Source of the DNA: Mytilisepta virgata
Lineage: Eukaryota > Mollusca > Bivalvia > Mytilida > Mytilidae
Assembly: GCA_028015205.1 (NCBI GenBank)
Contig: CM051519.1
Coordinates: forward strand, 86,821,539-86,885,538
Length of the DNA: 64,000 nucleotides
Direction of reading: 5' to 3'
Both the position numbers and the translations under genes were made by a program. How positions within the stretch are numbered: position 1 is the stretch's first letter; each line of letters begins with the position of its first letter. Of this stretch, positions 19,201-29,372 are shown piece by piece. The notes below the pieces were generated by a model. The model had not been told where the DNA came from. It saw nothing but the letters and a program-made list of their open reading frames with translations, and searched no databases.

Positions 19201-22200
19201 ACAGATCTAGCAAGAATGGACACAACATTGCACAACTTGTACAGGATACAGAAAAACCTGTTAAGTTTTTTGATTGGAAAATTTATCTGCAACAGTTCTT
19301 CAAACCATTAAAAAACATAACAAAGTACCACCATTTTTTAACTGACTCAACAACACCAGGTCAAGTTCAGTGCAAAGAATCTACCTCATCTGATACCGTT
19401 ACCTTCAATCTTCTTAGAAACCAGCAGAATATTCCTCAGATTGGACATTTTCCAGCTATTCTGATAGTGAAAGAACTGGATGCTTCTAGGCAGTGGTACT
19501 TATATGAGCACATTCGACAATTTTGTTATTCAGACTTGAAAAAAGATCTCATAAGCCCCAAACCTGTTGTGCCAAAAAAGGAAGTTGACCTTACAAAAGA
19601 ACCTACAGAAGTTAAAAGGAAACCTGTATCAGGAAGGAAAAAGGCCTTATTAGATTAATAAATTAATTTAGAACCAACAGTATTCTTATAATAATTTTTT
19701 ATTATAGGTTTTATTATTAATATGTGTTTGCTAGTTTTTTGGATATGAGAAACAAGTGAAAACGCAGAACATTCTATGTGCGGTTGTCTCATTGATGCTT
19801 ACCCCATATCCTTGCATTTTCATAGAAAGCACGGAATTATATGAAAGAAAGAAATGAAGACAACTATAGTCTAAAAATAATCATCTTCAACCATAGGTAT
19901 TCTCTCTTTTGTACAGGCATCTACAAATACCGGTAATTTGGTATGTTTTTTTCCTTCAATTTCTGTTTCCATGGCAACATAACAGTTGGTCAGTGAAATC
20001 TCACGTCAGTATTAAATATTTATTTCATGAAAGACTTGGTATGATTTAAAATACTTTTCCTAATCAAATACTAAATAAGTACATGTAAAATACAAATGGA
20101 AATGACACAAAGAATATGTGCATTTTTATTGAAAATAGTACAATTTCCCAGGAAACAGAGAGTACAATAGAATCATAAAACATGCTGTAACTCAGAAAGT
20201 ACATGGAATTTTCCAAAAATATTTTTATAGAGATACTGTCACTATATGAGGACTCTGAAAATATGTTTATCTCAAAATGCCTTTTTAGCTCATCCGGCCC
20301 CATATTCCCAGACATGGTCACATATACATATACATATACATATATGGTTGAAATATCAAGATGCCCAAAGCCTGTTTATTGTGAGCATGTATGTTTTGTT
20401 TTCAAAAGTATGTTTTGAAGGTCATGCCATCATTTGTTGCCTGCTGCCTAAGCCAATTGGAACCAAATATGGTAGAAATGTCCTTAGGTGGTCCTCTTTC
20501 AGAATTATGTCCTATGACCCGGAATGTCAACAAAAATGACCATCACAGCTGAACTTAGTTTAACATAGGGCCCTTTGGGAAGATTCATTGAAAAATATTC
20601 TGAACTGAGACCATTTGGCCAATTGGGACCAGACTTGGCAACAATGGTCATTAGATGGTCCCCTTTCATAATTATGTCCGCTGACCTGGCCTGTCAATCA
20701 AGATGGCCACCAAAGCTGAACTTAGTTTAACATAGGACCCTATGGAAAAATTTAATTTGCAGTCACCATACCTAAAACTTGACCATTTGCACACCAAATT
20801 AATACCAGCAATGGTCTCTTTCAGAATTGTGTTACCTTGAATGTCAACTAAGATGGCCACCACACCCTAACTTTGTTTAACATTGAACCTATGGGAAAAC
20901 TAGCCAAGATAACTGCTACACTTAACCTATCAGTCCTGTTAAGGTAGACAAGTTAAATCCAGGTGAGCGATACAGGCTCTTGAGAGCCTCTAGTTAAAAT
21001 TTTGATTTTCAAAACTTGGGGCCAATATGGGTGAATTTAAAAAAATGATGAATTTAAGGTTTTTACCTAAACTTTTTTCATTTTTAATTGGATATGTTGA
21101 TTAAATTTCTTCATTGGATGATTACATAACATCTTTAAATTGGCATTATGTTTTAGATTTTTGCATTTGGGTAAATGTTCCAAATAATTGCAGGGGTATG
21201 GGGGTAACTGACGATTCCAACAGTAAAGCTTTCTAGTTTTATTTGGCCTATTGAGCATGGAGACAAAAAATATTATATTCTCCACCATTTAACATAAAAT
21301 AGTTTTATCCTTAATGGCCTTACATACCTATGAAAATGGAATACATTGATGGAATGCTACTTGCTATAACCTTTATTTCAAAGAAAAAACCTATTTACAT
21401 GCAGTACATATCTCGAAATAAACTTGTTGTATAGTGAACAAACAAAGCAGCTCAATTTTAATATACATGTAAATAAACCGTCTATTTTTGTTGATGATTT
21501 GAAATTGAAATATATGGACTTTATGTGAACAGTTATCACATGAAAAAGTTATATGAACATTCATCAGATGGCCGTAACAAAAAGAATTTTATAAACAAAA
21601 TTTTGGAATCTACATGTTATCCATTGTTGAAAATTTAATTTGATTTAAATACTGCATTTTGATTGGCTGAACAGCATAGAGCAACATTCGTTATACAATG
21701 TACTATATAACCTGGTTTGGTCTTGTGAAGTCACCAACGGATTAATCCGCCACTTGTAAATTCAAATAGTCCAAAGCCATTATGGATGCTTGAATCGTGG
21801 AATTATTGTACTTCTGTTTGGAAATTAAATTATAAGGAATGTTTCCAATTTTTGAACAGGTTATACTTCAGTAACCTGGTTTGGGTCAGTTTCTGGCATT
21901 CATAATCTGCTTCGTGCTTTATTATGCATAAACTGACCCAAACCAGGTTATATCGTATAAGCTGTTCAAAAATTGGAAACTTTCCGTAACCGTTTCTGTT
22001 ATTTACGTTATCTTAAAAAAGAACCAAAAATGAGACTTTTAGACTAATAATTTTTAACATTGTATTATCAAGTTATCTTATCTAAGGAATAGCAACATAA
22101 TGAACAAGTTCTACAAAATGTTATGAACTAATTATAGTATAACTAATCTTGAAATGCAAATACCTAAAAATCTACAATGGGTTACAGAACAGTACATTAA

Positions 22201-25200
22201 TTCACTAGTGCACATAGCGCACGAGTGAATTATTAATGTTTTTAGGTCATGAGTTGTAGATCTTTGGCATTCGAATTTCGATATTAGTTATTCTGTTTAT
22301 TACATTGACATATTCCGTGTATTCATTAAAATTTAACTAGCTGTAGAAAATACAAGGGATTACGTTTTTAATGCACTACACGATGCCAGTATTTCACCAC
22401 ACTCAATATCATAATAAGTATTAATTCATGTAGATTGTAGCAGTAGAAAAAAAATAATGAGCCATGTTTCATGTTGAAGCACTTTCATTGTTAATGTCCA
22501 AATGAAAAATGGTGTGTTGTCAGGAGCTATGGAAAGGTTAGGATTGACTGCTTCATGAACACCTTTTGGTAAATCTATTGAAGACTTATGTATTATTAAA
22601 TACAGTCATTGACAAATTGGTTAATTTTTGCCTTTAACAATAATTAAACCATACAAAAGGTACAAATTGGTTTAAAAAATAAACCGCCTTTAAAATTTAA
22701 CAAAGACTCTAAAATTTCATATCAAAATATTTTTATCAGGTTTGGCGAGGACAGTCAGGAGAGAGTATTGGACTGGATAGAAGACTGTGACGATATTAAG
22801 CTGGATGATTCCATTATTGATTTAGGATCTGGAAATGGAATGCTCCTGATAGAGCTGGTAAATAGATAGCAAGCCAATATCAAGATAAAAAGGAAATTAA
22901 ATAAGACAGTTAAATTTAGGACAACACAAATTCGGTGAAAGAGTTGTGCAAGAAATATTGATTTGATTTTGAAAGAAAAATAAAAACTGAAGATTCTTGT
23001 AAAATGTAACATGCCTACATATCTTGATAATCCAGTTGTACTTATAATGTCTTTTGTTGCTCTTTTTGTACAATTCTTGGATATACTGGAGCCGAGTTGT
23101 CATCTCACAACAAAATTACATATACAAATGAGCTGTTTTCTGCTCTCTGGTTGAATTGTCATCTCACAACAAAATTAAGGAAATACTGGAACTGAGTTGT
23201 CATCTCACAACAAAATTAAAGGAAATATTGGAGCCGAGTTGTCATCTCACAACAAAATTAAAGGAAATACTCGCACTGAGTTGTCATCTCACAACAAAAT
23301 TAAAGGAAATACTGGAACTGAGTTGTCATCTCACAACACAATTAAGGAAGTATTGGAGCCGAGTTGTCATCTCATAACAAAATTTTAGGAAATACTGGAA
23401 CTGAGTTGTCATTTCACAACAAAATTAAAGGAAATATTGGAGCCGAGTTGTCATCTCACAACAAAATTAAAGGAAATACTCGCACTGAGTTGTCATCTCA
23501 CAACAAAATTAAAGGAAATACTGGAACAGAGTTGTCATTTCACAACAAAAAGGAAATATTGGAGCCGAGTTGTCATCTCACGACAAAATTAAGGAAATAC
23601 TGGAACTAAGTTGTCATCTCACAACAAAACTAAAGGAAATACTATCTCACAACAAAATTACATGTACAAATGAGCTGTTTTCTGCTCTTTGGTTGAATTG
23701 TCGACTCTTTGACACATTCCGCGTTTCCATTCTCTATTCTAGTGTAACATCAGATGTATTAAAGTGAACAAAAAATCTTTTTTCGGGATAACAAATATTT
23801 GTATATATCTGTACGTTCAGTTTAGTTAGTTATAATGGTTTTGAATGTTTGAGTCATGTTTAGTAGTTTTTTTATAAAATATTTCTTAGGTTGATATAGA
23901 TATACGGTAGTCAGATAAAAATCTCATCTATTTACAGTATTAACAAACAACATAATTTACAAACATACTACTGGAAAATTTCTACAAATATTTGTAAAAT
24001 GGTTATTATTTCTTGGTATGAAGCATTAAGAGTTTAAAAGTTAAATGGTCTGCTTTTGTGATTTATGAATGACTCATTCATGAAACTGTAATTTCTTTAA
24101 AGATTGTCTAGTAAAAAATGGATAGTTACATCTTTGTTTGAATGTTTTTCTTTTTTTCTTAGTAAATTCCTATATTTCAGAGTAAGAGGGGATTCACAAA
24201 TTTGACTGGTGTAGATTATTCTGAGGGAGCAGTGAAATTATCCAAATCTATTGCTGAGAGTAATATTATTCAAGACATAACTTTTGAAGTAAGATATTTA
24301 AATAATTTTGAATTATATCCCCTTCATTACAAACCTATTTTGTATATTCTGATATGAGTTTGTGTTGCCATTATAGTTTTCTGTGTTATGAAATGATATA
24401 TGAGAAGGTTTGTATCTTGATGTGTAAACATTTTCATAATTTAATATGTTGATCATTGTTATAAATGAAGTTTTGGGAGTTTTGGCCATGGCAAAATAAG
24501 CTGAACTTGGTATGAGGTATCTGTGGTAGGGTTTGCATGAAATGCTTTATGTCACAGCAGGACAACTAGTAATGTTGCCAGCACAAGAAATTTCCGTCAC
24601 AGCGGAACTGTATTTATAAACTTTGTCTATTTTACCTTGGTCAGGTAATATGGCCGCCATTGGTAATTCTTCTTTTCTCAGTGGACCAATTAGGAAAATT
24701 TTTGGTAAGCAACTTCAAATGGCATCCATGAGATATTCTTTTTCTAATTGGTAAAATTATGAACAAATTATGTGATATTTTGTAATGGTTTGACATTGAC
24801 AGTTTATAAAAGTCTTTTAGTCTCTTTAAGTTTGCATATGTCATCTCAGTTGGAAACAAAGATGGAAACCACAGTTTTTTTTATGATTGTTAAAATTTAA
24901 AGAAAAATTATATTTGTGTTTTATATAAACTGGTCAGAAAGAATATGTAAGCTGTAATTTAATTTTATTGCTGTAGTATCCGTCTGCTTGTCATAAGTAA
25001 ACCTTTGCTCTCTCAAAATGTTATATGACATATGGTCTTTACATTTTTAGTGGACCAGGGAAATTAAAATTTTGAATAATGTAATTACAATGTGTGAAAT
25101 TGCTAAAATTTTACTAACAGAATGTATATATTTTTAAATTGTTTTAGGTTGCTGACTTAATTTGTGAGGATGCTAACAAAAAATACACATGTCTGAGTCA

Positions 25201-28200
25201 AACCTATAAAGTGTGTGTAGACAAAGGAACTTATGATGCCATCAGTCTTATACCATCTGATGAGATCTCAGCAAGACATTCCTACCTCCAAACACTAAAG
25301 AGTCTTATGACAGTGGACAGTCTTTTTATCATAACTTCTTGTAACTGGACATATGATCAACTTATAGAATTCTTTGGATCAGGTAAAAAAGTGATATCAA
25401 AATATTCATTTACTGAAAATACATTTTAAAAAAAAATTCAGGGAAAGCTGGGAGTTAAATATATCAAATAGTTATTGGTCATAAAATTAAGAAATAATTC
25501 ACGCAGACTCCAATTTATCATTGTTTTACCACGGGCTGACCATTTTTGCCTTATACATGTATTTTACCGTGAGTGCTATTGAGGGGTAAAATAACGGCAT
25601 AAATGGCCAACCCATAGTAAACAATGATAAACTGGAGTCTCTGTGAATTATTTCGATTCTAATAGGACAATTGCGGTGTTTTTTTTATATTGCCATGACC
25701 TAATGTGAACTCTGATTTCCGCCATATTTGGCTGTTCCAGTAAATTTACACACGTCCCAAGTACAACAAACCTGTTCGATGCACTGTTTTGGTTCTGTTT
25801 TTCTGTTTAGATATATGGATTTTCACGAAATGAAGAGGAGAATGTTTATTTATTGATTATACCTGTCGAAGATTTGGTTTAAATTCACATTGTCATATTG
25901 TGAGAATGGATTTTTACACAACGGTAATCTTACACATGATATGTGTGTACATTATTTTTCCCCAAAATACTTCTGAATCAGTATGTGTGGTGTCTTCAGG
26001 GAGGAATTCCATGTTGCCCAATTCAGACTGAGAATCCCTCAAGAAATCTCTCAAATAGGCATAATTCGTGTCTGAATTTCTTTAGGAACGGCCTGATGAT
26101 AATGATTGTTTGACATAATGTCCTGCAAAATTTGCATAGGGTTTTTTTTATAGTCAACCACTTTGAACTCACATTCCAGTTCTAGGAACATTCCAACGGC
26201 AAATGGCGAAGCCATGTTTAATAACAGTGTAGTTCCAAAAAAACATGGACTTTGACTTTCAATGTGATAGGGGGTACCATGATGCCATCCGCAACTCCTC
26301 CTAAACCACTGTATGGAATTTGATGAAACTTTCAGAGGATCTTTATTACATGATGCCATAGTGCACCTCCTATTTTAGATTTTGATCTGATGAATATTTG
26401 GGGTTACCCATACCAAAACATGGACTTTGACATTCATTGTGATAGGGGTACCATGATGCCATCCGCAACTCCTAAACCACTGAATGGAATTTGATGAAAC
26501 TTTCAGAGGATCTTTATTACATGATGCCATAGTGCACCTCCTATTTTAGATTTTGATCTGATGAATATTTGGGGTTACCCATACCAAAACATGGACTTTG
26601 ACATTCATTGTGATAGGGGTACCATGATGCCATCCGCAACTCCTCCTAAACTACTGAATGGAATTTGATGAAACTTTCAGAGGATCGTTATTACATGATG
26701 CCATAGTGCACCTCCTATTTTAGATTTTGATCCGATGAATATTTGGGGTTACCCATACCAAAACATGGACTTTGACATTCATTGTTATAGGGGTACCATG
26801 ATGCCATCCGCAACTCCTCCTAAACCACCGAATGGAATTTGACGAAACTTTCAGAGGATCTTTATTACATGATGCTGTAGTGCACCTCCTATTTTAGATT
26901 TTGATCTGACCAACATTTGGGGTTTTCCATACCAACACATGGACTTTGCAATTCATTGTGATAGGGGGTACCAGTATGCCATCCGCAACTCCTCCTAAAC
27001 CACTAAAGGAAATTCCATGAGACTTTCAGAGAATCTTTATCACATGATGCCATAGTGCACCTCCTATTTTAGATTTTGATCTGACCAACTTTTTATGTTT
27101 TCCATAGCAAAACATTGACTTTGCCATTCCTTGTGATAGGGGGTGTGGGGGTATCAATTAGTGAGCTTTGCTCACAGTATTTCTAGTTTATAATGTGTTT
27201 GTTTATTTGAAACACCTGCGTTAGACCTATATATATATATATATATCTAATTATCCTGAAGTAAACTGTTCAATTATCATTGATAATGTAAATTTTACAA
27301 AGGATCATTGCAAAGGTTTTTCACCTGTGAAGATGGTTTCATATATGGCAAGAAATTAATTTAAGTCAATTTTAATATACATATCTAGATGATTTTTTTC
27401 ACAAGAAATATTGCCAATTATAAAATTCTGCATCAGATTGACTAAAAAATCGCATTTTGCTACATTGGTGAAGACCAGCACGGCCCCTGATTTAGCTCTT
27501 TAAGCTGTGCAATTGACACTGCAGTGCAGTGACTGCAGGGTCACATTCCTCATTATTTGCTCTGATTAAATCTTCTCACCTTGTCATTGTTATAAACTGA
27601 ATAACTAATATTTGAATACCTGAAATCTACAATGAATGACTAAACAAATGTCAAAGATTCACATTAATTTTCAAATCTACAGATTTTTGTGTCGCCTGCG
27701 GAACGCATGGTCGACACATAGGGATCACTATCTGTCGTCTTGCGTCTTGCGTCGTCACACTTTTCTTCTATCCTCAACTCCTCTTAAACCGCTCAAAGGA
27801 ATTTGATGAAACTTTCTCTGTGCATTAACCTTAATGCAAAGGTGTGCATATATATTTCATTTTTAGAAAATTTCGATCACTATCTGTCGTCTTGCGTCTT
27901 GCGTCGTCTTGCATCTTGCGTCTTGCGTCGTCACACTTTTCTTCTATCCTCAACTCCTCCTAAACCGCTCGAAGGAATTTGATGAAACTTTCTCTGTGCA
28001 TTAACCTTAATGCAAAGGTGTGCATATATATTTCATTTTTAGAAAATTTCAATTTTTTTTTTGTAAAAATTGACATTTTTGCAAAAAAAGGGGGGGCAAA
28101 ACTTCTATCCTCAACTACTCCATAACCGCTGAAAGGAATTTGATGAAACTTTCTCTGTGCATTAACCTTAATGCACAGGTGTGCATATATATTTTATTTT

Positions 28201-29356
28201 TAAAAATTAAAATTTTTTTTTTTGTAAAAATTGACATTTTTGTAAAAAAAGGGGGGGGTTAAAAACTTCTATCCTCAACTACTCCATAGCTGCTCAAAGA
28301 AATTTGGTGAAACTTTCTCTGTGAATTAACCTTAATGCACAGGTGTGCATATATATTTCATTTTTAGAAAATTTCAATTTTTTTTCTCTAAAAATTGACA
28401 TTTTTGAAAAAAAAAGGGGGGGTCAAAACTTCTATCCTCAACTACTCCATAACCGCTCAAAGGAATTTGATGAAACTTTCTCTGTACATTAACCTTAATG
28501 CACAGGTGTGCATATATATTTCATTTTTAGAAAATTTCAAATTTTTTTAGTAAAAATTGACATTTTTGCAAAAAGGGGGGGGGGGGCAAAACTTCTATCT
28601 TCAACTACTCTATAACCGCTCAAAGGAATTTGATGAAACTTCCTCTGTGCATTAAACTTAATGCACAGGTGTGCATATATATTTTATTTTTTTAAATTTT
28701 AAATTTTTTTTGGTAAAAATTGCCATCTTTGAAAAAAAAAGGAGGGGTTCAAAACTTCTATCCTCAACTACTCCATAACGGCTCACAGCAATTTGAAGAA
28801 ACTTTCTCTGTCCGTTAACTTTAATGCAAAGGTGTGCATATATATTTCATTTTTAGAAAATTTTAATATCTTTGTAAAAATTGACGTCCGCAGGCGACAC
28901 ATGTCTTCCTTGGAAGACTCACACATTTTTATTGCTTGACTAGACAAAATAACAGTCACCAAGTCCTCTTATAAGGTTAAAAAAAAATGTAAACTAAGGC
29001 AGTGGCATTTAAGTTACACACATATTGTAAATTCAACAATCTTACTGCAAATAAATAATAAGACAAAAATGTAGTACATTGTATAGAGATTCTTATGATG
29101 CAGAACTAATACTTGATTTTCATCTTAAACGGATTACTACCAACTATGACTGCATCCAAAACGGCTGAAATGATGATTATGTTTGTTCATTGTTCATTCT
29201 ACACTTAAAAATATTCAAGTGAATTTGATTTGAGTTGACTTTGAAGCTTTTCTTTTAGACTTCCAGCTACATGAAAGAATCAAGACACCAAGTTTCATGT
29301 TTGGAGGACAAGTTGGAAATACAGTGACATCTCTTATATTTAAACTAAAATCCTGA
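10290..29356 (+). CDS. EEF1AKMT2: EEF1A lysine methyltransferase 2 (METTL10), complete, 6 coding exons
   Basis: This is a SAM-dependent class I methyltransferase; the human protein methylates Lys318 of translation factor eEF1A in the cytosol. Coding exons are 10290-10345, 12824-12889, 22740-22857, 24181-24288, 25148-25382 and 29259-29356, giving 226 aa, close to the usual family length. Seen in order: ESSKLGTIEYWDFAYNKEL (family N-terminus), GDVGEIWFGED, motif I DLGSGNGMLLIEL, the post-I strand LTGVDYSEGAVKLS, the DKGTYDAISL acidic-loop region, SCNWT, and a C-terminal PSFMFGGQVGNTVTSLIF. All junctions are GT-AG and phases join. The start was chosen because the ATG lies in a CpG-rich leader and gives the conserved SSKLGT segment at the right distance. 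Intron 2 (12890-22739) contains a whole transposase-like gene on the same strand; introns 1, 3 and 5 are also repeat-filled. Confidence 0.95.
10958..11206 (-). mobile_element. tRNA-derived SINE with target-site duplication
   Basis: A full-length copy flanked by ATCGTATCTTTG (10946-10957) and ATCATATCTTTG (11207-11218), a 12-bp duplication with one mismatch. The minus strand reads a tRNA-Leu/Ser-like head (GTGGCCGAGTGGTCTAGG A-box, GAGTTCGAATCTC B-box), then the body, and ends in the aactaaacaaa-type tail. It lies in EEF1AKMT2 intron 1. Confidence 0.85.
11284..11790. repeat. tandem-array repeat, ~150-bp units
   Basis: Units contain ccccaatttttgaaaattaaaattctaaaacctt or a variant, then ttgcatat, then aaaatgaaaaatggaaggag..taggtcacaag. 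At least three degenerate units are present, ending with ggatggatggacagatggatgg. A related segment in the opposite orientation lies at 13310-13600. It sits in EEF1AKMT2 intron 1. Confidence 0.6.
11995..12250. repeat. dispersed repeat, inverted second copy at about 60620-60785
   Basis: The string gtgggtaatgtgtttggag, followed by tgcatgctaaagacc and actacagaaggct.aatta, occurs as its reverse complement in copine intron 1 near 60640-60765. The copies are diverged. There is no coding signature; the minus-strand open frame at 11971-12222 is a by-product. Confidence 0.55.
12251..12823. other. remainder of EEF1AKMT2 intron 1
   Basis: AT-rich intronic sequence ending in a strong polypyrimidine tract and tag acceptor before exon 2. 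No other feature is seen. Confidence 0.4.
13310..13600. repeat. tandem-array repeat, reverse orientation of the 11284-11790 family
   Basis: It shows aggttttataatttttattt, aaaattggggcccacagg and cttctttcatttttca, the complement of the phrases in 11284-11790. About two units are present, passing into the next array. Confidence 0.5.
13601..15020. repeat. tandem array, ~300-330 bp composite units
   Basis: The phrase gtgccgatccaaaat recurs near 14041, 14369 and 14689, and gtgccgatctgaaatccaagat near 13898, 14200 and 14524. Each unit therefore has two related halves. It shares vocabulary (aaaccaaacttgg, ggtcctct, taacataggatcc) with the 'GAG-CTC' family in reverse orientation. Open frames over it (13526-13806, 14017-14244, 14676-14858) are artefacts of the periodicity. 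It lies in EEF1AKMT2 intron 2. Confidence 0.7.
15864..19658 (+). CDS. transposase-like gene, 5 exons, one frame break
   Basis: This lies inside EEF1AKMT2 intron 2 on the same strand. Exons read by eye: 15864-16924, 17218-17370, 17701-17895, 18683-18804 and 19185-19658, all GT-AG with joining phases. It resembles, from memory, a widespread uncharacterised protein group of fish, cnidarians and molluscs with a transposase-like core (DUF7869-type, I believe). Visible: acidic N-terminus, a Cys cluster (CGCKDFYDGKPC), FCFIHGIGRKKL, LPLPGRLPNFK, a CTDLCQKCQ knuckle, MHYSWDYAQQVHYP, IYFLTPRKCNVFGIC, LIDEAENPGKGANS, HFDNCLGQNKNN, GHTKFDPDWHFG and RQWYLYEHIRQFC. The acidic residues in LIDE, HFDN and KFDPD could be an RNase-H-like triad (inference). 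Near 16440-16460 the frame breaks: after KSLDT a stop occurs, and NKKALDFVD resumes in another frame. I see no clear terminal repeats. It may be a decayed element, a host gene with a sequencing error, or a recent pseudogene. Confidence 0.75.
20286..20993 (-). mobile_element. tandem-array element ('GAG-CTC' family), reversed copy
   Basis: It begins with tagctcatccggcc (complement of the family 3' end) and finishes with ccaggtgagcgatacaggctc...gagcctctag (complement of the 5' hairpin end). Inside are about three degenerate units with taacatagg.ccctttggga and tcaacaaaaatgaccatcac. A short acatat microsatellite lies at about 20322-20345. It is in EEF1AKMT2 intron 2. Confidence 0.7.
21841..21981. 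mobile_element. foldback MITE, ~60-bp inverted arms
   Basis: The left arm gtttccaatttttgaacagg...aacctggtttgggtcagttt is the reverse complement, with a few mismatches, of aactgacccaaaccaggttatat...ctgttcaaaaattggaaac. It is related to 43573-43759 in copine intron 14. A further partial copy (tatataacctggtttggtc) lies near 21703-21722. Confidence 0.7.
22139..22291. mobile_element. foldback MITE with imperfect long inverted arms
   Basis: The outer arms ataactaatcttgaaatgcaaatacc and (rc) ataactaatatcgaaattcgaatgcc pair, as do the inner arms attaattcactagtgc and gcacgagtgaattatt. A one-sided relative (aataactaatatttgaatacctgaaatctacaat) lies near 27600-27635. Confidence 0.65.
23095..23690 (+). 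repeat. minisatellite, ~41-42 bp unit, in EEF1AKMT2 intron 3
   Basis: About 13 units of gagttgtcatctcacaac followed by aaaattaaaggaaatactgg. Variants alternate (ctggaact- versus ttggagcc-). The array is bracketed by near-identical segments (aaattaca.(a/g)tacaaatgagctgtt and ctgctct.tggttgaattgtc) at about 23112-23160 and 23655-23703, so the whole block may have expanded between a duplicated flank. Each unit contains the small inverted repeat gttgt...acaac. Open frames 23156-23767 are periodicity artefacts. Confidence 0.85.
25491..25654. mobile_element. foldback MITE, ~55-bp inverted arms
   Basis: The arms gaaataattcacgcagactcc...catttttgcc and (rc) gaaataattcacagagactcc...catttatgcc pair along about 55 bases around a ~55-bp loop with taccgtgagtgc and gaggggtaaa. 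It is in EEF1AKMT2 intron 5. A diverged relative lies at about 52560-52690 in copine intron 6. Confidence 0.7.
26160..27175. repeat. tandem array, ~170-175 bp units, EEF1AKMT2 intron 5
   Basis: The phrase aacatggactttg recurs near 26243, 26418, 26588, 26763 and 26935, with a decayed copy near 27105. Each unit also carries catccgcaactcctcctaaa, then a ggaatttgatgaaactttcag block, then gatgccatagtgcacctcc. The array ends with gtgagctttgctcac, a small hairpin. A (TA)n run follows at about 27228-27247. The open frame at 26051-26359 (minus) has no protein signature. Confidence 0.85.
27688..28926. mobile_element. 'pearl'/Helentron-like tandem-array element, copy 1
   Basis: The left end carries gtgtcgcctgcgga; the right end has tccgcaggcgacac, its inverted copy, followed by the hairpin gtcttccttggaagac and ctcacaca. 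The centre has about seven ~160-bp units: ttctatcctcaactactcc, ataaccgctcaaagg, aatttgatgaaactttctct, gtgcattaaccttaatgcac, aggtgtgcatatatattt, then T- and G-runs. The leader module gatcactatctgtcgtcttg is itself present twice (27723 and 27876). No open frame of note. A second copy in opposite orientation lies at 55748-56806. The element class is inferred from architecture, not from a database match. Confidence 0.75.
28927..29258. other. end of EEF1AKMT2 intron 5
   Basis: AT-rich intron sequence ending in the ttcttttag acceptor before the last coding exon. Nothing else is seen. Confidence 0.4.
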
Positions 29357-29372
29357 TAATAAAATAAAATTT
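29357..29372 (+). promoter_or_regulatory. candidate EEF1AKMT2 polyadenylation signals
   Basis: Two overlapping AATAAA hexamers fall directly after the stop codon (about 29358-29368). Because they are so close to the stop, the true cleavage site may use a later signal. Confidence 0.35.

Noticed and set aside
20285..20539. 97-codon plus-strand open frame
   Set aside because: It lies in the reversed 'GAG-CTC' element and the acatat microsatellite; the HIHIHI run is the microsatellite.
23095..23690. CRISPR-like array (regular ~42-bp repeats)
   Set aside because: There are no unique spacers: adjacent units are contiguous and nearly identical. It lies in a eukaryotic intron, and is a minisatellite.
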